A DNA stretch of 64,000 bases from Afifella aestuarii. Lineage in GTDB: Bacteria; Pseudomonadota; Alphaproteobacteria; Rhizobiales; Afifellaceae. This document shows, one piece after another, positions 34,082 through 43,880 of this stretch; position 1 is the stretch's first letter, and every line of letters starts with the position of its first letter. A program made the position numbers and the translations under genes. The notes under the pieces were generated by a model. It saw only the letters and a program-made list of their open reading frames with translations, did no database searches and was not told the origin of the DNA. The DNA lies in contig NZ_SAUF01000002.1 of NCBI RefSeq assembly GCF_004023665.1, positions 806,001-870,000 on the forward strand, written 5' to 3'.

Positions 34082-34625
34082 GGGCGCGAGGTAGGCCGGA
34101 TTGTTTTCCGGGGCAAGGGAATGGGTGGTGCGGCGTTAACCTGGGGCCTCTTGGGGACGGTGGCGCGAACCTGCGGAAACCTGCATTGCCCCTGCGGCAT
34201 CCGCGCACGGGGCGATGGCCGCAAGACAAAGCCGAGCGTTGCGTGTGGAGAAACCGGAGCGCCGATAAGAGATTCGCAGCTTCGGCGCATCTGCCCCCAG
34301 GAATGGCCGGAGCCTGACCAGAAGCGCGGCGTTTTGTGCCGGTTGTGGTGTCGGACATACTTGCAATTGCGCGATTTCGACTGTCCTCAGGATCACACTT
34401 CTGCGAGGAAATGCGGCGACGGCTGGACAAGGAAGGCGTCACCCGGTCTTTCTCCTGTCGCGATTTGCCGGAAAGCATGGGTCATGCTTGAAAATCGCCG
34501 CGCTCTAAGGATTGCCAGAAGCGCCCAAATGCTTAGCTTGTCCGGCTGAGGCGGCAAAGCTGGCAGCTTGCCCCGCTCTGGATCGCCCGCTATCCGTTCC
34601 TGGTCCCGCGAACGTCACCCCGCTG
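34082..34625. other. 544-base intergenic stretch upstream of the mrp operon
   Basis: The region lies between the divergent peptidase and mrp genes and should hold the promoters of both. Composition is slightly AT-richer at 34330-34400. A frame open upstream of mrpA is not homologous. I see no RNA gene or clear operator. Confidence 0.4.
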
Positions 34626-36974
34626 ATGCAAGAATCCCAAATCGACTGGACTTTCCTCGTCATGGCCGCCCCGTTTCTGGCGGCGTTCGTGGCGCCGCTG
34701 TTGAAGCGGCTGTTGGGTTCTGGCGCGTCCTGGATACTGGCGGCGGCACCCGCGGCGATGTTTGTCTATTTCCTTGGCCTGATCGCGCCGATCGCATCCG
34801 GCAGCGTCATCGCCAACGGCTTTGCCTGGGCGCCGTCGCTTCAGATCAACTTTTCCTATCGCCTCGACGGGCTGTCGCTGCTGTTTGCGCTTCTCGTCTC
34901 GGGCATCGGCACGTTCATCCTGATTTATGCGGGCGCCTATCTCAAAGGCCATGCGCATCAGGGGCGCTTCTTCTCCTTCATCCTGCTCTTCATGGGGGCG
35001 ATGCAGGGGCTGGTGCTGGCCGACGATTTCATGACGCTCTTCGTCTTCTGGGAGCTGACCTCGATCACCTCCTTCCTGCTGATCGGCTTCGATCACACAC
35101 GTGAGGCGGCAAGGCGCGCGGCACTGCAGGCGCTGGTGATCACGGCGGGGGGCGGGCTCTGCCTGCTGGCCGGGCTTTTGATCATGACTGGGCTCGTCGG
35201 CGTGCATTCGATGTCGGAGGCGATCGCGCTCGGCTCGAGCTTTGCGGAGAACCCGTATTACCTGCCGGTGCTGATCCTGCTTCTCGGCGGCGCCTTTACG
35301 AAATCGGCGCAGTTTCCGTTCCATTCCTGGCTCGCCAACGCCATGGAGGCGCCGACGCCGGTCTCGGCCTATCTGCATTCGGCGACGATGGTGAAGGCGG
35401 GCGTCTATCTGCTTTTGCGCGTCCATCCCTTCATGGGCGAGACGGTGCTGTGGACGACGATCCTGCCGCTCTTCGGGGGCGCGACGCTTCTCGCCGGCAC
35501 GCTTCTGGCGCTGCGCCAGACGGACCTCAAGCTCATCCTCGCCTATACGACGGTCGCCTCGCTCGGCCTTCTCGTCATGCTGACGGGGACGAGCAACGAG
35601 ACGGCGATTTTGGGCGCGCTCGTCTATCTTCTCGCCCATTCGCTCTTCAAGGGCGGCCTCTTCATGATGGCGGGCTCGGTCGACCACGAGGCGGGCACGC
35701 GCGATCTGCGCGAGCTCGGCGGTCTCGGGCTCAAAATGCCGGTCACTTTCCTTTCAGGCCTCGTTCTCGCCTGGGCGATGGGCGGGCTTTTCGTGACGCT
35801 CGGCTTCTTTGCCAAAGAGGCGATGTATGAGGGGCTTCTGCACGGGGAGGGCACGACGCCCGTGACGCTTGGCGTCGCCGTCCTGGGCAACGGTCTCATG
35901 TTCGCGGCCGCCTTCGCCGTCGGATTGCTGCCTTTCATCGGCAAGCGACCCGAGAACCTGTCCGGTGCACATGAAGGCCCGATCGGGTTGTGGATCGGCC
36001 CGCTCGTCCTCGCCTGTCTCAGCGTCGTCGGCATCGTCTTTGCGGCCTTCACGCAAGAGGCGCTGATCGGCCCGACGCTTGCTGCCGTCGCCGGGGCTGA
36101 GCCGCATCCGGATCTCTCCTACGCCATCCACGTGAACGAGGCTTTTGCCGCCTCCGGCGTCACCTGGGCGATCGGCATCCTGGCGCTTCTCGCCCTGCGG
36201 CCGGTGCGGCGCGGGCTCGCGGCAATTCTCGATGCGATCGGCTGGAGTCCCGACCGGGGCTTCGACCAGCTCGTGAACGGGCTCACGACCGGCTCGGCCG
36301 CGGTGACCCGCTTCATCCAGAACGGCGATCTGGAACGCTATCTTTCCATTACCTTCACGGTCCTGGCGCTCGCCCTGGTCGTGCCGCTCGTGGTCTTCGG
36401 CGAATGGCCGCATGCGCCTGAGACCTTCGCGCTCGCGCCGCATGAATGGGCGGTGATGGGGCTTGCGGCCGTCGGTCTCGTCGCCGTCATCGTGGCGGAG
36501 AACCGGCTGACGGCGATCGTCTCTCTCGGCATCCAGGGCTTTGCCGTGGCGCTCATCTACATGCTCTTCGGCGCGCCGGACCTCTCCTTCACGCAATTCA
36601 TGGTGGAGACGCTTTCGGTCGTCATCCTGGCGCTCGTGATGACGCGCCTGTCCCTGATGACGGCCGACCGGCGCAACATGTTTCAGCGCGCCAAGGACGG
36701 AACGATCGCGCTCGCCTGCGGCATCGGCACGGCGGCCTTGCTGATTGCCGTCACGAACCAGCCCTTCGATTCGCGCCTGTCGGATTTCTTTGCGGAGCAT
36801 TCGCGAACCATCGCCCATGGCCGCAACATCGTGAACGTCATCATCGTCGACTTCCGTGGTCTCGATACTTTGGGTGAGATCGCGGTCGTCATGATCACCG
36901 GCCTCGCTATTCTCGCTCTGCTGCGCTTCCCGGCGCCGTGGCGTCAGACGAGAGCCGTGGAGGAAGAGAAGTGA
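34626..36974 (+). CDS. mrpA: Mrp antiporter subunit A
   Basis: A 782-residue polytopic subunit of the multisubunit monovalent cation/H+ antiporter, homologous to complex I NuoL. It has a proton-pumping core (about residues 95-440) with the conserved [16 protein letters not shown], the [28 protein letters not shown] segment and Lys/Glu charges in mid-membrane, and the C-terminal MbhD/MbhE-like extension (from about 570; [27 protein letters not shown]). It starts the operon; the ATG at 34626 fits the family. The stop overlaps the next start (GTGA). Such operons support Na+ and pH homeostasis. Confidence 0.96.
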   Translation: MQESQIDWTFLVMAAPFLAAFVAPLLKRLLGSGASWILAAAPAAMFVYFLGLIAPIASGSVIANGFAWAPSLQINFSYRLDGLSLLFALLVSGIGTFILIYAGAYLKGHAHQGRFFSFILLFMGAMQGLVLADDFMTLFVFWELTSITSFLLIGFDHTREAARRAALQALVITAGGGLCLLAGLLIMTGLVGVHSMSEAIALGSSFAENPYYLPVLILLLGGAFTKSAQFPFHSWLANAMEAPTPVSAYLHSATMVKAGVYLLLRVHPFMGETVLWTTILPLFGGATLLAGTLLALRQTDLKLILAYTTVASLGLLVMLTGTSNETAILGALVYLLAHSLFKGGLFMMAGSVDHEAGTRDLRELGGLGLKMPVTFLSGLVLAWAMGGLFVTLGFFAKEAMYEGLLHGEGTTPVTLGVAVLGNGLMFAAAFAVGLLPFIGKRPENLSGAHEGPIGLWIGPLVLACLSVVGIVFAAFTQEALIGPTLAAVAGAEPHPDLSYAIHVNEAFAASGVTWAIGILALLALRPVRRGLAAILDAIGWSPDRGFDQLVNGLTTGSAAVTRFIQNGDLERYLSITFTVLALALVVPLVVFGEWPHAPETFALAPHEWAVMGLAAVGLVAVIVAENRLTAIVSLGIQGFAVALIYMLFGAPDLSFTQFMVETLSVVILALVMTRLSLMTADRRNMFQRAKDGTIALACGIGTAALLIAVTNQPFDSRLSDFFAEHSRTIAHGRNIVNVIIVDFRGLDTLGEIAVVMITGLAILALLRFPAPWRQTRAVEEEK

Positions 36975-37387
36975 GCACCGTCATCTTTCGCGCGATCGCG
37001 CCTTATCTCACGGCCTTGATGGTGCTGTTTTCGGTCTTCGTACTCTTGCGCGGCCACAACAATCCGGGCGGCGGCTTCATCGGCGGGCTGATCGCGGCCT
37101 CCGCCTTTGCGATCTACGGCATCGCCTATGGCGTGCCGCCGGTGCGCCGGGCCCTGCGCTTTCATCCGATGGGGATCGCCGCTTTCGGGCTCGTCTTGGC
37201 GGCCCTTGCCGGGGTGCCGTCGCTTCTCGGCGGCAAGCCGTTTTTGACGGCGCTGTGGGCCTATCCGAAGATCTTCGGCATGGAGGTCGCCGTCTCCACC
37301 GCGACGTTCTTCGACATCGGCGTCTATCTGGTGGTTCTCGGGACGATCACCTCCGTGGCGCTGTCGTTGGAGGAAAGGGAGCGCTGA
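36971..37387 (+). CDS. mrpB: Mrp antiporter subunit B
   Basis: A 138-residue membrane subunit with four helices and the MnhB signature [22 protein letters not shown]. The start is a GTG at 36971 overlapping the mrpA stop by four bases, and its own stop overlaps mrpC by one base, so translation is coupled. In some alphaproteobacteria subunits A and B are fused; here they are separate genes. It forms part of the A-D cation-translocating module. Confidence 0.95.
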   Translation: MSTVIFRAIAPYLTALMVLFSVFVLLRGHNNPGGGFIGGLIAASAFAIYGIAYGVPPVRRALRFHPMGIAAFGLVLAALAGVPSLLGGKPFLTALWAYPKIFGMEVAVSTATFFDIGVYLVVLGTITSVALSLEERER

Positions 37388-37764
37388 TGGAAGGCCCGCT
37401 TGCGCTTCTCGTCGGCTGCTTCTTCGCATCCGCCGTTTATCTGATGCTGTCGGATTCTTTGATCCGCATCCTGCTTGGCGTGACCATCCTCTCGAACGCC
37501 GTCAATCTTCTGATTTTCACGGCCGGGCGGATCGTCAAGGAAGTGCCGCCGATCATTCCCGAAGAAGCGATGGTGCCGCCGTTTGCGACCGCCAATCCGC
37601 TGCCGCAGGCGCTGATTTTGACGGCGATCGTCATCTCGTTCTCGTTCTTCGCCTTCCTGCTGGTTCTGGTGTTCCGCGCCTATCAGGGGCTCGGCACGGA
37701 CAAGACCGGGAAGATGCATATGGCCGAAGAGCCGGGTGATCCGGTTCCGCCCAGGGGCTATTGA
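37387..37764 (+). CDS. mrpC: Mrp antiporter subunit C
   Basis: A 125-residue protein with three membrane helices, homologous to complex I subunit NuoK (RILLGVTILSNAVNLLIF). A segment rich in Pro and Glu (VPPIIPEEAMVPPFATANPLPQ) between helices 2 and 3 is typical of MnhC. It overlaps both neighbours by one base, so translational coupling is expected. Confidence 0.95.
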   Translation: MEGPLALLVGCFFASAVYLMLSDSLIRILLGVTILSNAVNLLIFTAGRIVKEVPPIIPEEAMVPPFATANPLPQALILTAIVISFSFFAFLLVLVFRAYQGLGTDKTGKMHMAEEPGDPVPPRGY

Positions 37765-39350
37765 TGGCAGAGAGTGCAGGCCATGCAGCGGTGGACGTCG
37801 CGTCCGCCATGGTGACGGCGCCGATCGCGCCCCTGGACGCGATCATCGTCGCGCCGACTTTGATCACCCTTCTTTTCGGCTCCGTCCTGTTGATGGCGCG
37901 CAAGCGCCCGGAGACGCAGGCACCGCTCGGCATCGCCGGGCTCTTGTTTCTGACGGCGGCGACGGCCGGCATTCTGGCGCGCGTCGTGACCGGCGGGCCG
38001 CTCACCATGACCATGGGAAGCTGGCTGCCGCCTTTCGGCATCACCTTCGCCGTCGATGCGCTCGGTGCCTCCTTCGCCTTCGTGTCGTCGGTGGTGGCGC
38101 TCGTCGTCGGTGTTTTCGCAAGCCGCGGCCTGCGGCGCGTGGAGAGCCGCTACGGGTTTTATCCCTTTCTGCTGTTGATGATGACGGGCGTGTGCAACGC
38201 CTTCCTCACCGGGGACATCTTCAATCTCTATGTCTGGTTCGAAGTGATGCTGATCGCCTCCTTCGGCCTCATCGTCCTCGGCAATTCCAAGGAGCAGCTC
38301 GACGGCGCGGTGCGCTATGCCGTCCTCAATCTTCTGGCTGCGGCCTTCTTCCTGACGGCGACCGGCTATCTCTATGGGGCGCTCGGCACGCTCAACATGG
38401 CCGAGATCGCGATCAAGCTGCGCGAAGGCGTGCCCGGAATGCCGATCAACACGATCACGGCGCTTTATATTCTGGGCTTCGGCATGAAGGCGGCAGCGTT
38501 TCCGGTCGCCTTCTGGCTGCCGGCCTCCTATCACACGCCGTCTCCTTCGGCGGGTGCCGTCTTTGCCGGGCTTTTGACCAAGGTCGGCGCCTATGCGCTG
38601 TTGCGCACGCTGATCATGCTGATGCCCTCGGAAGAGGCGCTCTACGACACGTTTCTGACGGCGCTCGCCATCGGCACGATGCTTCTCGGCTCGCTCGGCG
38701 CGATGGCGCATTCCGATTTCCGGCGCATCCTCGGCTATCTCGTCATCTCCGGCATCGGCGTGATCCTGGCAGGTCTCGCGATCGGCACGGCGGAGGGGCT
38801 GTCGGGCGGCATCTTCTATGCCTTCCATTCGATGATCGTCATGTCGGCGCTCTATCTCGCCTCCGGGCTCGTCGGCCAGCTCGGCGGCAGCCAGGACCTG
38901 CGCAAGCTCGGCGGGCTTTATGGTGCGAGCCCGCTTCTGGCCGGGCTGACGCTGACCCTCGTCTTTTCCGTCTCCGCGCTGCCGCCGTTTTCCGGCTTCT
39001 GGGCGAAGATCCTGGTGACCGAGGCCGCGATGGTGGACGGGCGCTGGTGGCTCGCCGGCATCGTGCTCGGCACGGGCCTCCTCAACGCGCTTGCTTCGGG
39101 GCGCGCCTTCACGCAGATTTTCTGGCGTGGCGGACCGGTGGGGACGCCGGACGGTGCGGAAAAGAGCGTGCCCGGCGAGATCGCCAGGGAGGACCGGGCG
39201 GTGCTGTTCGGCTCGCTTGGCGCTTTGACTTTGCTGAGCCTGGTCATCGGCCTGTGGCCGTCGCCGCTGATGCGGCTTGCGGAAGCCGGTGCGGCCGGGC
39301 TTCTGGATCCGACCCTTTATATTCGCGCGGTGTTTGGAGGCGCTTCCTGA
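37764..39350 (+). CDS. mrpD: Mrp antiporter subunit D
   Basis: A 528-residue NuoM/NuoN-like subunit with about fourteen helices. Key features are NLYVWFEVMLIASFGLIVLG with the mid-membrane Glu, FPVAFWLPASYHTPSPSAGAVFAGLLTKVGAYALLR, and SALPPFSGFWAK near the C-terminus. Start ATG at 37764 overlaps the mrpC stop by one base. It works with MrpA in ion translocation. Confidence 0.96.
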   Translation: MAESAGHAAVDVASAMVTAPIAPLDAIIVAPTLITLLFGSVLLMARKRPETQAPLGIAGLLFLTAATAGILARVVTGGPLTMTMGSWLPPFGITFAVDALGASFAFVSSVVALVVGVFASRGLRRVESRYGFYPFLLLMMTGVCNAFLTGDIFNLYVWFEVMLIASFGLIVLGNSKEQLDGAVRYAVLNLLAAAFFLTATGYLYGALGTLNMAEIAIKLREGVPGMPINTITALYILGFGMKAAAFPVAFWLPASYHTPSPSAGAVFAGLLTKVGAYALLRTLIMLMPSEEALYDTFLTALAIGTMLLGSLGAMAHSDFRRILGYLVISGIGVILAGLAIGTAEGLSGGIFYAFHSMIVMSALYLASGLVGQLGGSQDLRKLGGLYGASPLLAGLTLTLVFSVSALPPFSGFWAKILVTEAAMVDGRWWLAGIVLGTGLLNALASGRAFTQIFWRGGPVGTPDGAEKSVPGEIAREDRAVLFGSLGALTLLSLVIGLWPSPLMRLAEAGAAGLLDPTLYIRAVFGGAS

Positions 39351-39823
39351 TGGTGCTGTTTCCCGTCAACGTGCTTCTGGCACTCGCCTGGGCGTCGATC
39401 ACCGGCAGCTTCACGCTGCCGAACCTGCTTTTCGGCTTCGTGCTCGGCGCCATCGCGCTGTGGCTCATTCGCGAGCAGATCGGCACGCGCGGCTATATCG
39501 GCCGCTCGCTCCGGGTGATCAATCTGTTCTTCCTGTTCATCTACGAACTGGTCATGTCGGCGCTCAAGGTGACCTGGATCGTGCTGCAACCGAAGATGCC
39601 GATTTCGCCCGGGCTGATCGCCTATCCGCTCAGGGTGAACCGCGATTTCGAGATCACGTTACTTGCCAATCTCATCACGCTGACGCCCGGCACCTTGTCG
39701 GTCGACGTGTCGGAAGACCGGCGCACGCTTTACATTCACGCCATCGACGTGCCCGATCCCGACCAATTGAAACGCGATATCGCGCAAGGCTTTGAGCGAA
39801 AGATACTGGAGGCGTTCCGATGA
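39350..39823 (+). CDS. mrpE: Mrp antiporter subunit E
   Basis: A 157-residue protein with two N-terminal membrane helices and a soluble C-terminal domain ([25 protein letters not shown], a strong MnhE hallmark, then [11 protein letters not shown]). It overlaps mrpD by one base and mrpF by four. MnhE is an assembly or stability subunit. Confidence 0.95.
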   Translation: MVLFPVNVLLALAWASITGSFTLPNLLFGFVLGAIALWLIREQIGTRGYIGRSLRVINLFFLFIYELVMSALKVTWIVLQPKMPISPGLIAYPLRVNRDFEITLLANLITLTPGTLSVDVSEDRRTLYIHAIDVPDPDQLKRDIAQGFERKILEAFR

Positions 39824-40152
39824 GTGCTAGCGAGTTTCTCGAAATCTGCGTCCTGATTTCGCTGGCGCTTCTCGTCCTTTCGTTCGCGCTGATTACCATT
39901 CGCATCGTGCGCGGGCCGACTTTTGCGGACCGGGTTCTGGCGCTCGATATGCTGGTGTCCACCGGCATTGGTTTCATTGCCGTGATCGGCGTGAAAACTG
40001 GTTTTTATCTTTATATCGACATTGCAATCGCTCTTGGGCTCGTCGGTTTTCTTGCAACCGTAGCGTTTGCCCGCTTCGTGATGCATTGCGGAGACGTGCT
40101 CGGTGGCGAATCAGCAATGTGCTACGGCTCCGATTCGGAGAAGCAGCGATGA
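39820..40152 (+). CDS. mrpF: Mrp antiporter subunit F
   Basis: A 110-residue protein with three helices and the signature [19 protein letters not shown]. It is joined to mrpE by an ATGA overlap and to mrpG by another. The C-terminal 20 residues ([21 protein letters not shown]) extend slightly beyond the typical family end. Sequence from here onwards is less GC-rich than in mrpA-E. Confidence 0.94.
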   Translation: MSASEFLEICVLISLALLVLSFALITIRIVRGPTFADRVLALDMLVSTGIGFIAVIGVKTGFYLYIDIAIALGLVGFLATVAFARFVMHCGDVLGGESAMCYGSDSEKQR

Positions 40153-40514
40153 GCGGCTTTCTCGACGTCTTGGTCGGCGTGATGATTGTGATCGGCTCGC
40201 TTTTCGCAGTCGTTGCGAGCGTCGGCCTCTTGCGTTTTCCTGACCTTTACACGCGCATGCATGCCGCCAGCAAAGCCGGAACCTTGGGCTCTGGACTGAT
40301 GTTGTTGGCCCTTGCCTTAGAAGCGCCCCATTTGGACATCTTCACTCGCGCTGTGGCAGGTGTGGTGTTCTTCCTTCTCACCGCACCGGTTTCCGCGCAC
40401 CTTCTGGCCCGGGCGGCTTACCTCACTGGTGTAAAGCCGGTCCCTGAGACGGAGCCCGACGACTATTCGCGGGCTATAGGGGTGACGCGCTCCGATCCGG
40501 AAGGCGAGCGTTGA
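40149..40514 (+). CDS. mrpG: Mrp antiporter subunit G
   Basis: A 121-residue last gene of the operon, with three helices and the MnhG pattern [22 protein letters not shown]. It overlaps mrpF by four bases. No clear rho-independent terminator follows; the next gene, mucR, starts 243 bases downstream with its own leader. Confidence 0.94.
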   Translation: MSGFLDVLVGVMIVIGSLFAVVASVGLLRFPDLYTRMHAASKAGTLGSGLMLLALALEAPHLDIFTRAVAGVVFFLLTAPVSAHLLARAAYLTGVKPVPETEPDDYSRAIGVTRSDPEGER

Positions 40515-40756
40515 AACAAAGACTGCCATCTTCCGTAAAAGCAGGGTGGCGCTTTGTTGGTGAATTCCTATCTTTCCAGGAATGAGCGAGCGAGTGCTGA
40601 CAGAATTTCACACCTTCTTGTTGCGCGCGGTGAAACGCCGCTAAGATTGCTGTGATGTAGGGTTTTTTCTTCTTGTCAGACCGCGCCACCAGCAGTAGCA
40701 AGGCGCACTTGATGACTTGCAGTGTGTTGCTGCAAAGGTCACATAGCGAGGATTCA

Positions 40757-41170
40757 ATGGCAGAGGCTATCCAGAACGACAACCTGATCGAGCTCACGGC
40801 AGACATCGTGTCTGCTTATGTGAGCAACAACACAATTGCGGCTGGCGATATTTCCGGTCTGATCGGCAATATCTATCAGGCGCTGCAGACGACCGCCGAT
40901 GGCGGCGCTGAGCCTGAGCCGGAGCCGCAGAAGCCGGCTGTGCCGGTCCGTCGCTCGATCAATCCGGACTACATTATTTGTCTGGAAGACGGAAAGAAGT
41001 TCAAGTCGCTGAAGCGTCACTTGCGCACGCATTACGACCTGTCCCCGGAAGAGTATCGCGAGAAGTGGGGCCTGCCGGCCGACTATCCGATGGTCGCTCC
41101 GAACTATGCGAAAGCCCGTTCGCAGCTTGCCAAGCAGATGGGTCTTGGTCAGAAGCGCGGCCGCCGCTGA
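40757..41170 (+). CDS. mucR: MucR/Ros family zinc-finger transcriptional regulator
   Basis: A 137-residue DNA-binding protein. An N-terminal oligomerisation region (residues 8-45, LTADIVSAYVSNNTIAAGD) and an acidic linker precede the zinc finger at about 70-105 with Cys75, Asp78, His88 and His92 (CLEDGKKFKSLKRHL.THYDLSPEEYREKW). MucR proteins are global, H-NS-like silencers in Hyphomicrobiales that control exopolysaccharide, motility, cell cycle and virulence or symbiosis. It is followed by an array of terminator-like hairpins. Confidence 0.97.
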   Translation: MAEAIQNDNLIELTADIVSAYVSNNTIAAGDISGLIGNIYQALQTTADGGAEPEPEPQKPAVPVRRSINPDYIICLEDGKKFKSLKRHLRTHYDLSPEEYREKWGLPADYPMVAPNYAKARSQLAKQMGLGQKRGRR

Positions 41171-41196
41171 ACGACGTTTTCTTCCGAACGTGTCAG

Positions 41197-41336
41197 ACGC
41201 CGGCCCTTATGCCGGCGTTTTACTTTTTCCGGTCGGCGGCTCCCACGCCGGCGCTTTGCCTTCCCCGAACGCCGGCTCCCCCGCCGGCGTTTTGCGTTTC
41301 CCCGACGCCGGCTTTCATGCCGGCGTTTTGCTTTTG
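41197..41336 (+). terminator. Four tandem terminator-like hairpins after mucR
   Basis: Three near-identical hairpins ACGCCGGC-loop-GCCGGCGTTTT occur at 41197, 41269 and 41305, with a related imperfect one at about 41233. Each is followed by a T-rich tail in the plus direction, and the spacing is about 36 bases. It is both a tandem repeat and a strong termination barrier for mucR transcription. Confidence 0.85.
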
Positions 41337-41692
41337 AAGGTCCGGGCTTCGCAGAGCCGCGCAAGCTCACCGCTTTCGGCGTCGAGCGCTGTCTTGAGCG
41401 CGATATGGCGATTGAGATCGTAGCTCCGATGGCCGGCCCGGCCTTTCCTGCGCTCCGCCCGCAGGGCGCATTTGAGACGCGCAACGATGCTGCGCGCGCG
41501 CTCCGTGTCATTTGTCCCGAGCTCTCCCGGCAGACGATGGATCAACCGCGGCAGGTCGTTGTCGCGGCTGTACGTGCCGGCGCCGCTTTTGGCCGGGCGG
41601 GGAGGCGCCGAGTTTTGGCGCCGTTGGCGGCGAGTGGGCCTGCCGGCCCCGCCTGAGATTTGGGAATCGTAAAAGCACTGCGCATTGACCAT
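41315..41692 (-). CDS. Hypothetical protein, basic
   Basis: A 125-residue basic protein with no signal peptide or membrane segment. The C-terminal two thirds look genuine (RLIHRLPGELG, ARSIVARLKCALRAERRKGR and YDLNRHIALKTALDAESGEL), with conserved-looking helices; the N-terminal 40 residues are low complexity, so the start may lie further downstream. Its last codons overlap the fourth mucR terminator hairpin. I do not recognise a named family. It is convergent with mucR. Confidence 0.5.
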   Translation of the reverse strand: MVNAQCFYDSQISGGAGRPTRRQRRQNSAPPRPAKSGAGTYSRDNDLPRLIHRLPGELGTNDTERARSIVARLKCALRAERRKGRAGHRSYDLNRHIALKTALDAESGELARLCEARTFKSKTPA

Positions 41693-41823
41693 GCCGGGAG
41701 CTCCTGAAGCTTTCGCGGCACGATCGCAGGGCCCGGAGCGGCGGGGATAAGTTCGGCGCCTCCCGGCGCGACAAGGTGTGCGGTAAGCTTAAAAACATAT
41801 CCCCGGTTGCTTCTCTTCGCGGT

Positions 41824-41841
41824 ATAGGAAATAAATCCTAT
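41824..41841. promoter_or_regulatory. Palindromic candidate operator upstream of the DnaA-C-like gene
   Basis: A perfect dyad, ATAGGA-N6-TCCTAT, lies 17 bases upstream of the start at 41858 and close to its ribosome binding site (GGGAGGAGGGG). The position suits autorepression or control by a dimeric regulator. Confidence 0.45.
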
Positions 41842-41857
41842 CGTGGGAGGAGGGGCC

Positions 41858-42325
41858 ATGCAGAACCATTTTTACGACGATTTGCGGGGGTCGCAGGGGG
41901 CGTTCGGGCCATATCGGCGCGAAGCCGGGCGCGCCCCCGCTGGGAGCCCCGCCGCCGGACATGCCGCCGCCGGATGTGCCATCGTCAGGGATCGGGAGAC
42001 GGATGCGGAGAGTTCCGTCTGCCGCTTTGCCGAAGCGGCGCTCGGCGCGGTCTTTCGGGTCGGGCACCATGACCTGCGCAAGGCCGGACGGGGCGTTGCG
42101 CGGGTGGCGCAGACGCGGCAGGCGGCGATGTATCTCGTCCATGTCGGCTCCGGCCTGACGCTGACCAAGGTCGGCGCGCATTTCGGCCGCGACCGCACCA
42201 CCGTAGCCCATGGCTGCCGGATGATCGAGGAACGGCGCGACGAGCCCGTCTTCGACCAGGTGTTGGAAAACCTCGAATTCGCGCTGAGGCGCTGGATGGA
42301 GGTTTTCGGCGAGGATGCGAGATGA
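41858..42325 (+). CDS. DnaA C-terminal-like helix-turn-helix protein
   Basis: A 155-residue protein. Residues 83-140 match the DNA-binding domain IV of the replication initiator DnaA (KVGAHFGRDRTTVAHGCRMIE, close to the DnaA signature), but the AAA+ domain is absent. The first 50 residues are low complexity. Such stand-alone domains occur in Hyphomicrobiales and could bind DnaA boxes or other sites to regulate replication or transcription. The ATG has a strong ribosome binding site. It shares an ATGA overlap with the DUF6456 gene. Confidence 0.9.
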   Translation: MQNHFYDDLRGSQGAFGPYRREAGRAPAGSPAAGHAAAGCAIVRDRETDAESSVCRFAEAALGAVFRVGHHDLRKAGRGVARVAQTRQAAMYLVHVGSGLTLTKVGAHFGRDRTTVAHGCRMIEERRDEPVFDQVLENLEFALRRWMEVFGEDAR

Positions 42326-43140
42326 GCCGCGGGAAGAGGCGCGGCGGGGCGCTCGAAAGCCTGATCGAGATGCTGCTGGTCCATGCCGATGCGCGGCTCG
42401 TGGAGGCGGATGCGGCGACCTTCTCTTGCGAGGGTGTGGCGGGGCGGCGGCGCGAGATCCCGGCCGCCCTCGTCAAGAAGCTTCTGGCGGGGGGCCTCCT
42501 CTGCGAGGCCGGAGAGAGGGGGCTTGTCGCGAGCGCGGAGGCCGCGGCATGGCTTCGGCGCATGAAAGCCGGCGAGCCCGCCTTTCTGGCGCAGCACAAA
42601 TGCCTGGAACGCCAGAAGGGCGGCTCACCCTCGGCGCCCGCTCCGCTCACCGATCTCGACGAGAGCCCGATCGGCCTCCTCGCCCGCAGAGGCGGCGAGG
42701 ATGGCGCGCCCTATCTCGGAGCCCCGCTGGTGGCAGCGGCGGAGCGGCTTCGCCGCGATTTCGAGCGCGCGAGCCTGCAGCCGCGCATCACCGCCAACTG
42801 GCAGGCCGACCTCAAGGCGCCGAAAGGCTCCCGTCAGCGGGGCGGCCAGGCGGATCTGACGGAGACGGCGATCGCCGCCCGCGCCCGCTTTCATGCCGCC
42901 ATGGACGCGGTCGGCCCAGAACTCGCGGGCGTCCTCGTCGATGTCGCCTGTTTCCTCAAAGGTCTGTCGAGCGTGGAGCGCGAACGCGGCTATCCGGCAC
43001 GATCGGCGAAGCTCGTCCTGAAACTCGCGCTGCAGGCGCTCGCCCGCCATTACGGCCTCGATGAGGAGGCCGAAGGCAAAGCGCATGTGGCGATGCGCCA
43101 TTGGGGCGCCGAGGGCTATCGGCCCACGATCAGCGAGTGA
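42322..43140 (+). CDS. DUF6456 domain-containing protein
   Basis: A 272-residue protein. Residues 50-90 suggest a winged-helix-like segment (PAALVKKLLAGGLLCEAGERGLVASAEAAAWL); the C-terminal 150 residues (LGAPLVAAAERLRRDFERA, ITANWQADL, ARARFHAAMDAVGPELAGVLVDVACFLKGL) are the DUF6456 domain. It is co-translated with the DnaA-C-like gene through ATGA. The function is unknown; the association with a DNA-binding protein suggests a regulatory complex. Confidence 0.9.
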   Translation: MSRGKRRGGALESLIEMLLVHADARLVEADAATFSCEGVAGRRREIPAALVKKLLAGGLLCEAGERGLVASAEAAAWLRRMKAGEPAFLAQHKCLERQKGGSPSAPAPLTDLDESPIGLLARRGGEDGAPYLGAPLVAAAERLRRDFERASLQPRITANWQADLKAPKGSRQRGGQADLTETAIAARARFHAAMDAVGPELAGVLVDVACFLKGLSSVERERGYPARSAKLVLKLALQALARHYGLDEEAEGKAHVAMRHWGAEGYRPTISE

Positions 43141-43181
43141 GAGGGTGAGGAGGGGGGAATGCGCCGCGAGCGGGGAGACGG

Positions 43182-43601
43182 CTATTTCGCGAGCCGGCTC
43201 TCCGCGTCGCGGCGAATACGCTGCAGCATGGCGGAGAGGCCGTTTGAGCGCTGCGCCGTCAGATGTTCGCGCAGGCCCATTCGGGCGAAGACGGCTTCGG
43301 CATCGGTCTTCAGGATCTCTTCGGGCGTCGTGCGGGAATAGAGCGCAAGTACGATGGCGATGAGACCGCGCACGATATGGGCGTCGCTGTCGCCGCGGAA
43401 GACGAGGACCGCCTCGCCGTCCTTCACCGCGTCTTCGCTGACGAGCCAGACCTGGCTTGCGCAGCCGCGGACTTTCGTGGCCTCCGTGCGTTCCTCGTCC
43501 GGCATCTCCGGCAAGGCCCGTCCGAGCTCGATCACGTACCGGTAGCGATCCTCCCATTCGTCGAGGAGGGCGAAATCGTCGATGATGGATTCAATGCTCA
43601 T
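43182..43601 (-). CDS. sufE: Cysteine desulfuration protein SufE
   Basis: A 139-residue protein that accepts sulfur from the SufS desulfurase for Fe-S cluster assembly. The acceptor Cys47 sits in VRGCASQVW, and the downstream GLIAIVLALYSRTTPEEI and GLREHLTAQRSNGL motifs are typical. The ATG at 43601 starts the family homology (IESIIDDFALLDEWEDRYRYVIELG). It is convergent with the DUF6456 gene and single here; other suf genes are not in the window. Confidence 0.96.
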   Translation of the reverse strand: MSIESIIDDFALLDEWEDRYRYVIELGRALPEMPDEERTEATKVRGCASQVWLVSEDAVKDGEAVLVFRGDSDAHIVRGLIAIVLALYSRTTPEEILKTDAEAVFARMGLREHLTAQRSNGLSAMLQRIRRDAESRLAK

Positions 43602-43880
43602 GAAGGCCTGTCGCGTGCTTGCGTGTCCGCCGGGAGGTGCCCAGCCGTCGCCGGGCGTCTCAAAAAAGGTGGTGCAAGGCAAAATAGGCATATGAGCCCG
43701 GGGCACAAGCGCCGAGGGCCGGATGCGGCCTTGATGCGCGGCCCTGACAAGCTGGCCCTGACAAGCGGCTCTGTTTGCGCGAATGGGCCGCGTTAACGGC
43801 AATCCAAAACATGATTACCACTTTGTGAAGTTTTGGCTTATTGTTGAAGCTAAGTTTTACGTTTTGCTGGAGCGGAACCC

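Noticed and set aside
31955-34549. Long plus-strand open frame antisense to oligopeptidase B
   Set aside because: Low-complexity Gly/Arg/Val/Asp composition, no motif, and the opposite strand has a complete catalytic triad.
37736-39349. Plus-strand frame running through mrpD in a wrong frame before becoming mrpE
   Set aside because: Only the last 157 codons (mrpE) have family sequence; the rest is a shadow of mrpD.
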